A stretch of DNA of 64,000 bases from Clitoria ternatea (GCA_037962975.1 CM075676.1:97100001-97164000); one strand, 5' to 3'; shown: positions 11,402 to 24,289, counted from the first letter of the stretch. Translations and numbers: made by a program. Notes: generated by a model not told the origin, from the letters alone.

Positions 11402-14400
11402 ATGGCAAAAAACAACAACAACAACAACAACAACGATATGGCAGCAGCTTTCAACCGCTTAGCTGAAGCCATAGAACGACAAAACCAACCAAGGAGCACT
11501 GGAGGACTCCATGGGTTAGATCACTTCCTGAAAAGAAAACCTTCACAATTCAAAGGGGGTTATAATCCAGAAGGAGCGTATCTCTGGGCCAAGGAAATGG
11601 AGCGCATCTTTCGAGCATTGCCCTGCACAGAATGCGAAAAGGTGGAGTATGCCACCTATATGTTGGTGGAAGAGGCAGAAAACTGGTGGATTCATGCTAG
11701 AATCCGTATGATCGAGGCTGACAGACCCTTGAACTGGGTCAACTTCAAAGACTGTTTCCTAGAGAAATATTTCCCAACAAGTGTGAAAAGCCGTAAAGAG
11801 CTGGAATTTATGGAGCTGAAACAAGGCTCAATGTCTGTTGGAGAATATGCTGCAAAGTTTGAAGAACTATCTCTCTTTTACCCTCCTTTTCAACAGGCTG
11901 GTGCCGAAGAATCAAAATGTGTTAAATTTGAGAACGGGCTGAATCTGGAAATCAAAGAGGCGATAGGGTACCAAGAAATTCGGAGTTTTCCTATTCTGAT
12001 TAACAAATGCAGAATTTTTGAAGAAAATCACCAAGCCAGACTGGCACATGAAAAGGCCAATAGACAATTGAAACCTCAGTCAGTTGATTTCAAAAGAAGA
12101 GGATCGTTCTATCAAAGTCGTTTCAAGGGAGGATCATCATCATCATCTTCTGAAAGACGTAACAATATGAGATGTCTAAAGTGCGGAGGTAACCATCACA
12201 TACGTGATTGCAACAGACGTCTTAAAGATGTCACTTATTTTCGTTGTAATCAAAAAGGACACATCAGTCCAAATTGTCCGCAGAACAATCAAAACAACAA
12301 TAGGAACACTATGAATAATCAAAAAGGCTCTAATTATCAGAGAAGCCGTGGAGGAGACACACATGCTGCCCAACCTCCAAGACAGAACAGGGAGTCAACA
12401 GACCAGCGGTTACAACCAACAACTGGAAGAGTCTTTGCCATCAGCGGTTCAGAGGCAGACCAAGCTGATGACCTCGTGCAAAGTAAGTGTGAGATCAATG
12501 GTACAATCTTATCTGTGTTATTTGATTCTGGTGCTACACATTCATTTATTTCTGATGAGTGTGTTGGACGTCTTCAATTACCTGTGAATCCTATGAGATA
12601 TGATCTGATTGTTTCCACTCCCACCGGTACACAACTTAGGACTACTAAAGTGTGTAACGAATGTTCTATGCTCATAGAAGGTAAAAACTTTCTAGTAGAT
12701 CTTGTTTGTTTACCTTTGAAGGATCTGGAAGTAATCCTAGGGATGGACTGGTTATCGGCAAATCGAGTCTTGGTGGACTGTCATAACAAAACTGTGATAT
12801 TTCCATCAGAAGAAAATCTTACTTTCGACAATCTCAAACTCTTTGCCTTACAAGGTGAAAGCCAATTATTTGCCTTGTTTACTCTTCCACAAGGAGATGG
12901 AGAATCTAAAGCAATCGAAATGCCAGTTGTTTCTGAATTCCCTGAAATATTTCCCGAGGATGTCTCAAGTTTACCTCCAGAACGCGAGATAGAATTCTCA
13001 ATTGATTTAATTCCAGGAGCAGAACCAGTATCTAAGGCCCTATATCATATGTCACCTATTGAACTGGCAGAACTGAAGAAGCAAATTGAGGAGTTGTTGG
13101 AGAAACATTTCATCAGGCCTAGTGTGTCGCCATGGGGAGCGCCAGTATTACTTGTCAAGAAGAAAGATGGAAGCATGAGATTATGTGTAGATTATCGTCA
13201 GTTGAACAAATTGACGGTGAAGAATAGATATCCTTTGCCCAGAATTGATGATTTGATAGATTAATTGAGAGGTGCTACTGTATTTTCCAAGATTGATCTA
13301 CGATCGGGATACCATCAGATTCGTGTCAAGTCCGAGGATATTCCAAAGACAGCTTTTAGAACACGCTATGGCCATTACGAGTATCTTGTGATGCCCTTCG
13401 GAGTAACCAATGCCCCAGCTGTATTCATGGATTACATGAATCGAGTGTTCCATTCATACTTAGATCAGTTTGTTATTATCTTCATTGATGACATTCTGAT
13501 TTATTCTAAAACATGGGAGGAACATGAAAAGCATCTTCGAGTGGTATTACAGATTCTGAAAGAGAAGCAATTGTATGCCAAGTTATCTAAATGTGAATTC
13601 TGGTTGAAGGAGGTAAAGTTTCTAGGCCATGTAATCTCAAGCGAAGGAGTGTCTGTGGACCCTTCTAAAATTGAAGCTGTAACGAACTGGGAGAGACCTA
13701 CTTCAGTCACTGAGATACGAAGCTTCCTGGGATTAGCTGGTTATTATCGGAGATTCATTGAGGGGTTTTCTCAAATTGCCCTACCAATGACTCGTCTAAC
13801 CCGGAAGAATCAACCTTTTGATTGGACGTCAGAATGTGAGAGAAGTTTCCAGGAACTAAAAATGAAGCTTACATCTGCTTCAGTCTTAACCTTGCCTGAT
13901 CCACAAGAAGACTTTGTGGTTTATTGTGATGCTTCTAAGATGGGCTTAGGTTGTGTCTTGATGCAGCAACGAAGAGTGGTTGCCTATGCTTCTAGGCAGT
14001 TGAGACCACATGAAATGAACTATCCAACGCATGATCTAGAATTGGCAGCAGTGGTATTTGCTCTGAAAATCTGGAGACACCATTTGTATGGAGTCAAGTT
14101 TGAAGTGTTCAGTGACCACAAGAGCTTGAAGTATTTGTTCGATCAAAAGGAATTGAACATGAGGCAGCGAAGATGGATGGAGTTTCTTAAAGATTGTGAT
14201 TTTGATTTGAAGTACCATCCAGGAAAAGCAAATGTGGTGGCAGATGCACTTGGCCGAAAGTCCATTCATATGGCATCTTTAATGATAAAAGAGATGGAGA
14301 TGATAGAACAGTTCAGAGATATGAACTTGGGTGTGGAAATGAAATCTTCAAGGAGTATGACCTTGGGAACTTTGAAGATAACCAATGATTTCCTGAAGCT

Positions 14401-15817
14401 GTTAGGTGAAAGACAGACAAAGGACTTGCAATTACAGGAGTTGAAAGAGTTGCAGGCGAATGGAAAGGATATGGGATTACAAGAAGGATCAGATGGAATT
14501 TGGAGGATCAGAAATAGAATTTGTGTACCAGATGATGTTGATCTGAGAAGGACGATCCTAGAAGAAGCGCATAAAAGTATGTTGAGCATCCATCCTGGAT
14601 CAACTAAGATGTATCAAGATCTGAAGAAAAGCTTTTGGTGGCCAAGGATGAAGAAAAAAATAGCTGAATATGTGTCTTCATGTCTGGTGTGTCAAAAAGC
14701 CAAAGTGGAACATCAGAAGCCATCTGGTGAACTACAACCATTAGAGATTCCTGTCTGGAAATGGGATGATATTTCAATGGATTTTGTGTCAGGATTACCA
14801 AGAACACATTCAGGGAATGATGCAATCTGGGTTATTGTAGACAGATTGACAAAGTCTGCTCATTTTCTCCCAATGAATATAAAGAACTCTCTACAAAAAT
14901 TGGCACAATTATACGTGAAGGAGATCGTAAGACTTCATGGTGTACCATCTAGTATTGTGTCAGATAGAGATCCAAGGTTCACTTCCCGATTCTAGGGAAG
15001 CTTGTATCAGGAGTTGGGTTCGAGACTTCGATTAAGTTCAGCTTATCATCCCCAAACAGATGGACAGTCAGAGCGTACCATACAAAGTTTGGAAGACTTA
15101 TTACGATCTTGTGTGCTTGAACATGGTGGTAGTTGGGAGCAGTTTCTTCCACTGATAGAATTCACGTATAACAATGGCTACCATAGCAGTATTGGTATGG
15201 CTCCATTTGAGGCATTGTATGGTAGAAAGTGTCGAACGCCCCTTTGTTGGTTAGAAACTGGTGAAAGTTTGGCGTTAGGACCCGAAATTGTGCAACAGAC
15301 TACTGAACAAATAGAAATAATCAGAGAAAAGATGAAGGCGTCCCAAGATAGACAGAAGCATTATTATGATAAGAGGAGGAAACCACTTGAATTCCAAGTC
15401 GGTGAACATGTATTTTTGAAGGTTTCACCTCACAAGGGGATTGGCCGAGCGTTGAAGAGTAAGAAGTTGAGTCCGAGGTTCATTGGACCATATGAGATCC
15501 TAAAGAGGATTGGTACAGTGGCGTATCAGATTGCACTTCCTCCTCACCTGGCAAATCTGCACAATGTGTTTCATGTATCACAACTGAGGAAGTATGTACG
15601 AGACCCCACTCATGTGATTGTTGCTGATGATGTTGAAGTTAGAGAAAATCTGACCATCCCTACAGAACCCACACAGATCATAGAAAGGTCGATTAAACAC
15701 CTGAGAAACAAGAATGTACCATTAGTGAAGGTTGCATGGAAACAAAGAAATGATGTAACTCTGACTTGGGAGCGTGAAGATGCTATAAGGATGCAATACC
15801 CAGAATTGTTTCACTAA
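11402..15817 (+). pseudogene. gag-pol: Gag-pol polyprotein with two nonsense codons (Tekay-like)
   Basis: One frame of 1472 codons runs from ATG 11402 to TAA 15815, broken only by TAA at 13262-13264 (early RT) and TAG at 14993-14995 (integrase core). In order: an Asn-rich start (a run of AAC codons), the gag core to about 12160, and two degenerate zinc knuckles at about 12171-12290, where the second lacks its first Cys (Tyr instead). Next come protease with DSGA at 12524-12535, RT with FIDD at 13481-13492, RNase H at about 13905-14260, and the integrase zinc finger near 14570-14700. The integrase catalytic acidic positions are near 14778, 14960 and 15068. A C-terminal chromodomain-type region occupies about 15660-15817 (LVKVAWKQR, TWEREDAIR). 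Both stops are consistent with C-to-T change on one strand or the other. Otherwise the frame is complete, so loss of function is recent. Confidence 0.93.
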
Positions 15818-15858
15818 AGAGTGCGTCATATTAAATTTCGAGGGCGAAATTTTTATTA

Positions 15859-15870
15859 GGGTGGGAGAAA
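15859..15870 (+). other. Polypurine tract
   Basis: GGGTGGGAGAAA directly precedes the 3' LTR at 15871. It is the expected primer for plus-strand DNA synthesis. Confidence 0.85.
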
Positions 15871-18800
15871 TGTAACATCCTACTTTTAATAATAGCTCTA
15901 TTTTGTAAATTATGAAGTATGGAAGGTCTGTAAGGGATGATCAATGAATAAAACATCCAATGGATGGCTTATATTACTTCAAAAATTCCATTTTTTGGGT
16001 ATAATTATAGAAATTACATAGACCTATAATGATAAGATCCATTTTCCGAGTAAAATATGCCTTAGAAAGAACTTTCCGAGTGAAAAAGGGGCTCTGTTCC
16101 GAGTGACCAAGAGGAATTCCGAGTGAAGGATGAAATTCTGAGTGAAAGATTGAAATTCCGAGTGAAAGGTTAAAATTCCGAGTGAAGGTTGTGTTTTCCG
16201 AGTGGAACATGGCCGAGAGGGTTTCTTCCGAGTGGAATCTCTGTCAGAGACACTCCCGTGTGAAGTGGACTGATAGAGCCACTTCTGGGTGAAAGAATCC
16301 GAGTGACTCACCCTAGAGTGACTCACTGCAGAGTCAAACACCTTAGAAAGACTCATTTCCGAGTCAAGTACTCTCCAAAGACTCGTTTCCGAGTCAAATG
16401 CTTCTGAATGACTTGTCTCCGAGTCAATCATAGTCAGATGTTGCAATTCCGACTGAGAATTCACTGAGTGCCTTCATTTCCGAGTGAAGTACAGAGGAAA
16501 ATGTAGTTTCGAGTGGAAGGATTCCGACTGGGGACACACGGTATATGATTGATGTACACTGAAATAACTTCCTGAGTGAAAAAGAAAAGAGGTCAACTTC
16601 GAGGGTGAAATGCCGAATGAAAGATATCCGAGTGTGACTCCGAGTGAGATGGTACCAAGTGGAACCGTGTGAGTGAGGACACGATTCGAAGATGAGTTTA
16701 CAAATGAAGAACTGAGTGTTGAAGACTGAGTGAAAAAGGGAATCGGTTTGGATTAATTTGTTGAGTGAAAACCGAGTGGATGAAGGCTCGGTTTTGGAGA
16801 ATGAAGACCTCTGCTCGGACTTCGCTTAAGCGAATGAATTCCTTGCTTAAGCGAGTGAAGAGTGGAATGAGTGAGGCATGTGTCTCGCTCAAGCGAGTCG
16901 GTATTCACTTGAGCGAAACTCCCCTCTGCCAGTGAAATAAATGGCACTCGCCCAAGCGAGTGAGGAGTTCGCTTGAGTGAGAAGGGCTCGGATTCTTTTC
17001 TCTTCACGTTACTGACCACTTCCAGTCGGTATACATGCTGACTGGGTAAAATTCCAGTCGGCCAAGAGGCTGACCGAGTGAAATTTTACTCGGAATTCAC
17101 TGTCAGGTTGACGTTTTGACTTCAGTTTTGTCCCTTTATACATATTTTAATAAATCTTCATCAATCATGCACACTCTAGTGGGTGGGCTGCAGAAGTGGA
17201 CCATTATAAGTCCACTTTCTTATTTTAATCCTCCATTATCTCCACTAACAGCACTACGATCCATTCACAAGGAGCTTGTCTCCCACTGCCTTGCATTATT
17301 AAACACACACACTGATTCTGAAACTCCCAATTCCTCTTCTCCATCAATACACCTTCGGTCTGAACCAAGACAGCCAGGGGACTTCTTTTCAGTCAGCCAA
17401 AGATCATCAATCCAAGTAAGAGGGGACAGGGTTGTGAATAACTATGAAATGAGTAGAATTGTATGTTGTTCTAGGATTCCAGTTTTAATTTTGTATATTG
17501 TTGCTCAGTTTTGAAATTGAAAACATGTGAATTTGATTCTGACTTCTTCATGAAAGTTGTAGATCGTTTTGTTATCTAAATTTTGAGACCTGAATCAATT
17601 AATTTGAATATGTATAGCAAAAGTTATAGCCAAACTACTACAGCATGTTTGTGTGAAAGATTTGTCCTATGTTTTGTGTATATATTGATATGCTGGGACT
17701 TGTATGTGCATAATCAGCCTTTGATGTCTGTATGAAAGTTGTAGATATTCATGTTATGGATCTATAGGAAGTGGTTTCAAGTCAAAATGATTTTTGTAGC
17801 TCGAGATATGCCTAAAATACTGACTTATGTCCAAGCTGTAAATCTGTTAACTTGAGATACGAACTTTACTTTTAAAACTGGGAATTTTGTGGTAAGAATT
17901 AGTGATCAATGTCTTCATGAAAGTTGTATATCTTTTTATTATGTGAAATTTGAGACCTGAACCGACTGATTTAAGTATGTGTAGCAAAAATTATAGCCAA
18001 AATACTACAGCATGTCCGAGTGGAATATTTATCCCATGCTTTGTGTATATATTAATATGATGGGACTTGTACGTATATAATCAGCCTTTGATGTCTTCAT
18101 GAAAGTTGTAGGTATTTATGTTATGGATCTATAGAAAGTGGTTTCAAGTCAAAATGATTTTTATGGCTTGAGTTATGTCTAAAATACTGAAGTATGTACA
18201 AGTTGTAAATCTATTAACTATGAAATCCGAATCTTATTTTTAAAACTGGGACTTTTGTGGTGTGAATTAGTGGTTGGTGTCTTCAAGAGAGTTGTAGATA
18301 ATTATGTTAAGAGTAATTTAGGACTGGTCTCATGTCAACACTATTTTTGTAACTCCAGAAACGTTAAAAATACTAATATATGTACGTTTTGAAAGCTCAT
18401 CTGGAGGCAGTGTTGTATTTTGTGGATAAATGGTATTTATGCTTAGAATTTGAATTTATGATCTTCATGAAAGTTGTAGATATTTGTGTTAAGGATAATT
18501 TAGAACTGGTTTCATGCCAAAATCATTTTTTTGTAGCTCCAGAAACGTTCAAATTACTAATTTATGTACGTTTTGGAAAACTCACCTTGAGGCAGTGTGG
18601 TATTTCGTAAATAAGTGTAATTCTGTTTGGAATTTGAAATTGTGTTATTCATGAAAGTTGTAGATAATTGTATTATTAAGCTATAGAAAGTGGAATCACA
18701 TGAAAAGGTTATGATTTGCTCATGTTATGACTATTTTGCTAGAGTATGTTGCTGTTGGAAATGCTGAAAGTTAATTATAATGGTTATTATGAATGAAAAT

Positions 18801-19824
18801 GATATTTCCTCTATGAGTAACAATTTATTATTAAATTCTTGAGTGATTATGATTTATTATTGATGTTGTTACATTTTAATGAGTATCATACAGTTGTATA
18901 TTTTGGTGGTGAATAATTATGAATGACATAATTAATATATATGTACATGAATGCCTTGTGGTTATTGTTACATGTGGTTGAAACAGTAAATCCATGATTC
19001 TGAAAATTATTATATGTGATGTGTCCTTTGAGGACTTGTGGTTTTCCAAGTGGTTTTGGAAATTGATATATCATGGTATGTTAAATGATAAATAGTATTA
19101 AAGACATTCATGCATCATAAGCATTGGACGCACCATGGAATTTAGGGGTTCCATGATTGCCTACCCTGGTGGGGGGTTACTCTATGATGAGTTTAAGCCC
19201 TATTTTCACAAGAACCATGGAAGTGTAGGGATCCATGGTTGTGCAAATTCCTACTGGTATACTTATTTGTGCAGGAGCCATGAAAGTGTAGGGATTCATG
19301 GTTATGCTAATTCCTACTGGAGTCTCTATGAGACTTTTTACTACAGTATTCCCACCAAACCAAATGGATCCAGCATGTCATCATTTAACTAATTAAAGAC
19401 TTATTAAATGAACTTGTTTGGCATATTCATCATATCATCATGTGTTATTGATTGTGTTTGTGCAATTCTATATATTTTATATTTATTTTATATTCTGTCT
19501 CACTCTTACATCAATTTTTACAGTGAATGCCACGCAGAACGAAGGATGATGCCATGATTGATGACTATATGATATATTACTTGGACTTTGATTTTTACTT
19601 AATTTATTGGGTTGTAATAAATATTATGTGCTATGTACTGTTACTTCTAAATTGTTTCCGCTACCCAAATATTTTCTTGAATTTTATTATATACGACTAG
19701 CATACATGATTAATATTCCGTAAATGTCAACTTATACGTAAAATCTGAATTTTAAATTACGAGTTTTCTAAATGATCTTTTAAAACACGAAAAATTTATT
19801 TGGAAAATTACACGGGACGTCACA
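15871..19824 (+). repeat. 3' LTR of the complete Tekay-like element
   Basis: TGTAACATCC to GACGTCACA, 3954 bases, collinear with the 5' LTR. The palindrome cluster is at about 16821-16980, the TATA-like box at about 17204-17209, and the 183-base array from 17551. It ends exactly at the TTTCC duplication (19825-19829). Confidence 0.95.
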
Positions 19825-20306
19825 TTTCCGAGTGAAACATCATTAAGCAAATTATTTCTAAGTTAAGAAAATAGTGTCCGAATGAGGCACTTTCGAATAA
19901 GGAAATCCGAGTGAAACAGTTCTGGATGGAGTATCTCTGAATTGAAACTTTTTAAGTAAAATGTTTCCTAGCACGGCATTTCCGAGTGGAATGATACCGA
20001 GTGAGAAAAGACTCCGTCTGGATTATTTTGCCGAGTGGAAACCTGAGTGATGATGGTCGGTCTTGGAATTAATTGCCGAGTGAAAGACCACACGAGAGAA
20101 GAGTCGGTTTTGAAATAATCCGCCGAGTGAAGATCGGTCAGATGTTGAGTCGGTGTGAGGGTGAATTACCAAGTGAATGATCAACCGAGCGATAAGTCGG
20201 CTTTAATGTAAGTTGCCGAGTGAAGGACCGAATGAGAGGAATCGGTTCTGGAATAACTTTCCCAAGTGCAAAACCGAGTTTTGGGAAGGATGACCTCTGG
20301 TCAGGT

Positions 20307-20475
20307 TTCGCTTAAGCGAGTGGATACCTCGCTCAAGCGAGTGAGTATAGAATTCGTTACTGGATATTTCTCGCCTGAGCGAGTGGGTATCAGGAGGGAG
20401 CCTCGCTCGAGCGAAAGTATGGAAAATAGTTACTGGGCAGTTCTCGCTCGAGCGAGAGAGATCCGCTCAAGCGAG
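20307..20475. promoter_or_regulatory. Six CTCGCYYRRGCGAG palindromes in the solo LTR
   Basis: Sites lie at 20307-20320, 20328-20341, 20370-20383 (CTCGCCTGAGCGAG), about 20402-20415, 20443-20456 (CTCGCTCGAGCGAG, perfect) and 20462-20475. The cluster ends about 190 bases before the TATA box. Number, pairing and placement mirror the cluster in the unrelated-length LTR of the nested element. Confidence 0.85.
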
Positions 20476-20665
20476 AATCAGGTCTGATGCTTTCCACGTC
20501 AACCTGTTCTTCTACCTTCTAGTAAAGTCTTTTTCTGATATTTTCTAAGAATGGGACCCTCTCTAATGTGTTGTCCCTTTTCATTAAATGCTTACTCCTT
20601 ATTCAGCATCTAAAGAAAAGTACAACAGATATCTTTTGGTCATTCACGTCTCTTTGCATGAATAA

Positions 20666-20673
20666 TATAAATA
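20666..20673 (+). promoter_or_regulatory. TATA box of the solo LTR
   Basis: TATAAATA in AATAATATAAATACC, about 930 bases into the reassembled LTR and downstream of the palindrome cluster. Confidence 0.6.
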
Positions 20674-21953
20674 CCAATTTCCACTGTTAAAGGAGTTTAG
20701 AAAGACCTTCAAAAGAAAGGATATCATCTGTAATCATCCTCTTCCAAATACCGCTAAAGAAGCCATTAACGAAGAAGGAATCAGTCTTCATTTCTTCTTA
20801 TATAAAGAAAACACTGGGTTAGCACAAAGCTGAGATTCCAGTCGGGATTTACAAGCTGTGAATTGGATAACACTTTAAGTGTTGTAAGAGCTCTTAATTC
20901 CAGGTAGGGGGAGCATTCCATTTTAAATAAATAGTTTATGAATGGATGTGGGGTGATATTATTATGTTATATATGTGTGTTATGTGTTTTGATACCCCAC
21001 TTGTATGATGCTTTATGTTTTTATATATATACATATACCATTCATATTTTCTGATATTATTACCGTCAGTGATATGAGACTCGTGATGAGTATATGCTTG
21101 AAATGTGTTAGTGTAAGGTATGCTATGACTTTCACAAAAGACCTTGGGTGAGACTCAAGGCAACCTCTTGAGCAGGGCTCGGGGTTTGGCCCGTAATACC
21201 GAGTAGAGGACCGCTATCACTCTGGGAGTGGTACTCGGTATTGCATTAGGGGCGTAGAGCGGTTTGGTACCTGTAAAACGGCCGAATCAGCTGAGTGCTG
21301 AATTATGGCTCGGGGAGCCAGTGTTGCAACACAGAACTAATAATCTTATGGATCCATTTGTTTGAGCATTGGTATGCACTAGTTTTTGGTGTGTATGTTT
21401 TGATTACCGATAGGAAATGCTATTTATGTTGTATGACTCGGTTTATGGTAAGTGTATAGTTATGGATTGGACCTTTAATCCAATTCAATAACTATTATTT
21501 GATATGTTTATGCTCACCCCCTACTTATTATTTTTGCAGTGGATAGAGGACACGGTGATGGCATTTGAAGTCACTCGACTGACTGGAGCATTATGTATTA
21601 TTATACACAATACATAGTGTACATAGTAAACTGGGTAGAAGCCTTGACTGGCTCTTGTGTTTACCGAGTGATATATTGTCTACCGAGTGATATAAATTCT
21701 TGTATTATGAAATGGCCGGTCGGCTTTTGTAATATGACAATAATATTATTAATACAAATTTTGTTTTAATCATGAAATTGTTTATGAAAAGTCTATTTAT
21801 GTTTAAATTGTATTCCAATGGGTCAGTCGGTTTAATGAGGAATCGGTAATTTTAATGACTGAACCCGATCTCTATTGGAAAATTTAAATTATTTGTGAAA
21901 AATTTACTTGATTTATTGAAAATAAATTTAAAAATTAAAGATGTTATAATTCT

Positions 21954-22590
21954 ACCCCTTTTCCTCACGTGTTGGGTTGACGTTAATATTATTTTCATTA
22001 ATTTATACACCGAGTACCCCTTTTTTACCTCGCTTCCGCACTTTCAGAGCTTTTAATCAAACGCCAACTTCACCAATTCACCAAAACTCCAAAAATTAAA
22101 GAATTTTCAAAAGGTGATTTACATTGCGACTTTCAAAACCATAACCTGCTTCACCAAAATAGTTTCCAAACATAATTCAAGGTTCCCGAAGCTTACCTTT
22201 GTTAGTTTCGACCTCCGCTTCAAGACCTGCTTCACTTAACGACCTTCTAACACCCGGTTTGCTACCTAGCAACGCCGATACAACCACCTATTAGCCATTA
22301 CTCGACACCCACCACATTAAGAATGACATTCAAGCTTCAAAGTGCTATGAAAATAGAAAAAAGAAAACCCCCTATAAATACCTCATTTCAGGTTAGAGAT
22401 AGAAAGAAACAAAACATGAAATTGAAGCCACCAATTGACTTACCTTACTTCCCTAATTGCAATGGTACGCTTAATTTCAAGTTTCAACAACGAATTGGAC
22501 ACCAATTTGACCTCATAAGCAAACAACCATGAAAGGAATAGAAGAGGAAGAAGAACTCGCACGAAGAGAAAAGAAGGAAGTGAAATGGAT
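21954..22590 (-). repeat. Right piece of the family D copy 1 LTR remnant
   Basis: The sequence resumes after the solo LTR insertion. The stretches around 22120-22310 (CTTACCTTTG, ACCTCCGCTTC, GCTACCTA, CCATTAC) resemble 26860-26970 in family D copy 2. The end near 22590 is estimated from loss of similarity. No gene; the 69-codon open frame at 22323 is not conserved in copy 2. Confidence 0.5.
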
Positions 22591-22599
22591 GTATAATAT

Positions 22600-23987
22600 C
22601 ATAATGGCGTACTTAATGATTATGGACCTAGATTGAGTATTGGAAAGGTGAATAACATGTGTGAGATGTATGAATGGCCCGATGGGCTTGTGATGAATTG
22701 ATATGAATTATGTATATTGATATTGAATGATGTATATGGCTGGATTATTATAGTGGAGAGAGTAATAAGGTTATATTATACATATTTCACTATTTAGTGA
22801 GTTCTATATTAATTAAGATTTCCAGCACTCACCTTTATTGTGGTTAATTTATTTTAGTAACCAATGACAAGGAGGTCTTAAAGGCCCCAGAAGGAAGCGC
22901 CAAGTAAAAAGCAGATGTCAAGGAAAGGAGCAGAGACTATGTATTGTAGTGATAAACTTTAATGAATTTGATAAATTTAGTTATGGTGTATAAATCTTGA
23001 AGTTAATTGCATTGTGATGATTCTAACAAATTTTATCTTCCTAGTAATGTGCATTGTTTGTTTGATTTTAAGAATATGGCGATATTCAATATTGAGACTT
23101 GTGTGTTATGAATAGACGAGATAGAATTAATATGTGGTGTGATACATGTATATGCATGCAAAATTATATGTATTGCTTATTGCACAGAGCCATTGATTTA
23201 TGGTAACTCATGATTGGCAGGTGAATTGTGGTTAGTATATGTGTATAGCATTGGTTAATTGTGTGGATAGTTTAATGGTAATGATAGAATTGATGATTTC
23301 CTTTTGTTGGAATCATGCATTGCATATATAGGTGAAGAACTATGTTTATTTAGCAATTGAATAGGTGAAGTGGACATCTTGTAGGAATTAGGAACCCCCT
23401 AAGGGGATCAATAGGTTCCTACAATCATTTAGAACTTGTGTGTATGACCTTGTTTATTTTGGAATGCATTTGAATGGTTCGGTGCAAGGTATTGTCCTAA
23501 GTTTATTTGAAATGCATTTTTGTGTATATCTTTGTCATATGTGGAAATTTTAGAGTACGGACTGCGCCAGCAAGTCCAGATTGGGGAAAGCATAGTGTCC
23601 ATGAAGTTTGGTGGTAATCAGAGTTGAAACGTGTAAATTAGGTAGGACGGAAGTTGGCCCAGAGCCTAAATTCTGCATAATTCAGCAAAACAGGGTGTCT
23701 GGTAATCGATTACGTAATCAATTACCAGAGGGGTGTGAAATTTTCTTATGTAGTCAGCTTGTAGGTAATCGATTACCATATATATGTAATTGATTATCAA
23801 GGCCTTGTAATCGATTAGACGGTTTGTGTAATCGATTACTAGGGCCCAAAAATGGTGTTTTTGGGTGTTTTATGTAACGTAGCTATTAGGCTCCTACTGT
23901 TTATCACCTGGGAAGTTCAAATGGAAAAAATTCCTTCTGATTTTATTAGTCCCCGAGATAAATTCTAGGAATGAAGGGGACGTTACA
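22600..23987 (-). repeat. Reverse-strand LTR remnant (family E)
   Basis: On the reverse strand a typical LTR start, TGTAACGTCCCC, lies at 23987. The sequence then runs leftward for about 1.4 kb without ORFs. It contains the cluster of GTAATCGATTAC palindromes about 150-290 bases from that start. The left end is not defined and no target duplication was found, so it may be a truncated or solo LTR. Confidence 0.55.
23701..23840. promoter_or_regulatory. Cluster of GTAATCGATTAC palindromes
   Basis: Copies lie at 23701-23728 (two overlapping, GGTAATCGATTAC then GTAATCAATTACC), 23764-23777 (GGTAATCGATTACC, perfect), 23786-23798 (GTAATTGATTATC), 23806-23817 and 23828-23839. Five to six near-identical palindromes in 140 bases cannot be chance. 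I know this word as frequent in legume LTRs; a function is not established here. Confidence 0.8.
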
Positions 23988-24289
23988 GGATTAGTGTGTA
24001 CTTATGCGTGTAAGTGTGTGGATGCACACATATGTGCCTTTGGATATGTGTGTGTGAGAAAGAGAATAATTATGATTAAGGGAAGAAAAGGTTAAAGCAA
24101 ATCATAAGAGTTGCTTAGAGTACAGTATGTCCTACATGTTTTAGGTTTCTTTTTTTATTATTATTATTATTTGTGGTTTAAGAAACTCTTTTATTTAATG
24201 GGGTATTATATAAGCACCGAATAATAACTTTTTCCAACCACACTTTTACCATTAATAGAGTCATTCCTAATCTTTTTAGGGCCCGGGGC
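23988..24289. other. Unassigned spacer
   Basis: It includes a GT-rich stretch (about 24000-24060) and a short ATT run near 24155-24175. No gene or repeat family is recognised. Confidence 0.5.

Larger units (their letters stand above)
7091..19824 (+). mobile_element. Complete Tekay/Del-like Ty3/gypsy retrotransposon, 12.7 kb
   Basis: Everything expected is present in order: 5' LTR 7091-11107, initiator-Met primer site 11112-11124, one gag-pol frame 11402-15817, polypurine tract 15859-15870, 3' LTR 15871-19824, and TTTCC target duplications. LTRs of about 4 kb and a C-terminal chromodomain fit the Tekay/Del chromovirus lineage. By eye the two LTRs differ at roughly 70 positions (about 1.8 %) plus one 63-base indel. 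That gives about 0.7 million years at 1.3e-8 substitutions per site per year; the rate is an assumption. Two nonsense codons in pol make this copy non-autonomous now. Confidence 0.95.
6913..21948 (+). mobile_element. Solo LTR split by a nested complete element
   Basis: The solo LTR consists of 6913-7090 plus 19830-21948 (about 2.3 kb). It opens TGTAACATCC and ends ATGTTATA. The 5-base target duplication ATTCT is present on both sides (6908-6912 and 21949-21953). No internal region of its own remains, which is the usual product of recombination between two LTRs. The terminal CA reads TA, probably a C-to-T change. The complete element 7091-19824 sits inside it. The LTR shares CCGAGTGAA repeats and CTCGCYYRRGCGAG palindromes with the LTRs of its guest, so the two families are related but clearly distinct. 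Confidence 0.88.
19830..21948 (+). repeat. Main right part of the split solo LTR
   Basis: It continues the LTR begun at 6913-7090. CCGAGTGAA-like words run to about 20230, and the palindrome cluster occupies 20307-20475. A TATA box (TATAAATA) is at 20666-20673. A GC-richer stretch lies at about 21120-21350, and the LTR ends ATGTTATA at 21948. The ATTCT target duplication follows. No protein-coding region is seen; the open frame near 20266-20487 is palindrome-rich LTR sequence. Confidence 0.88.
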
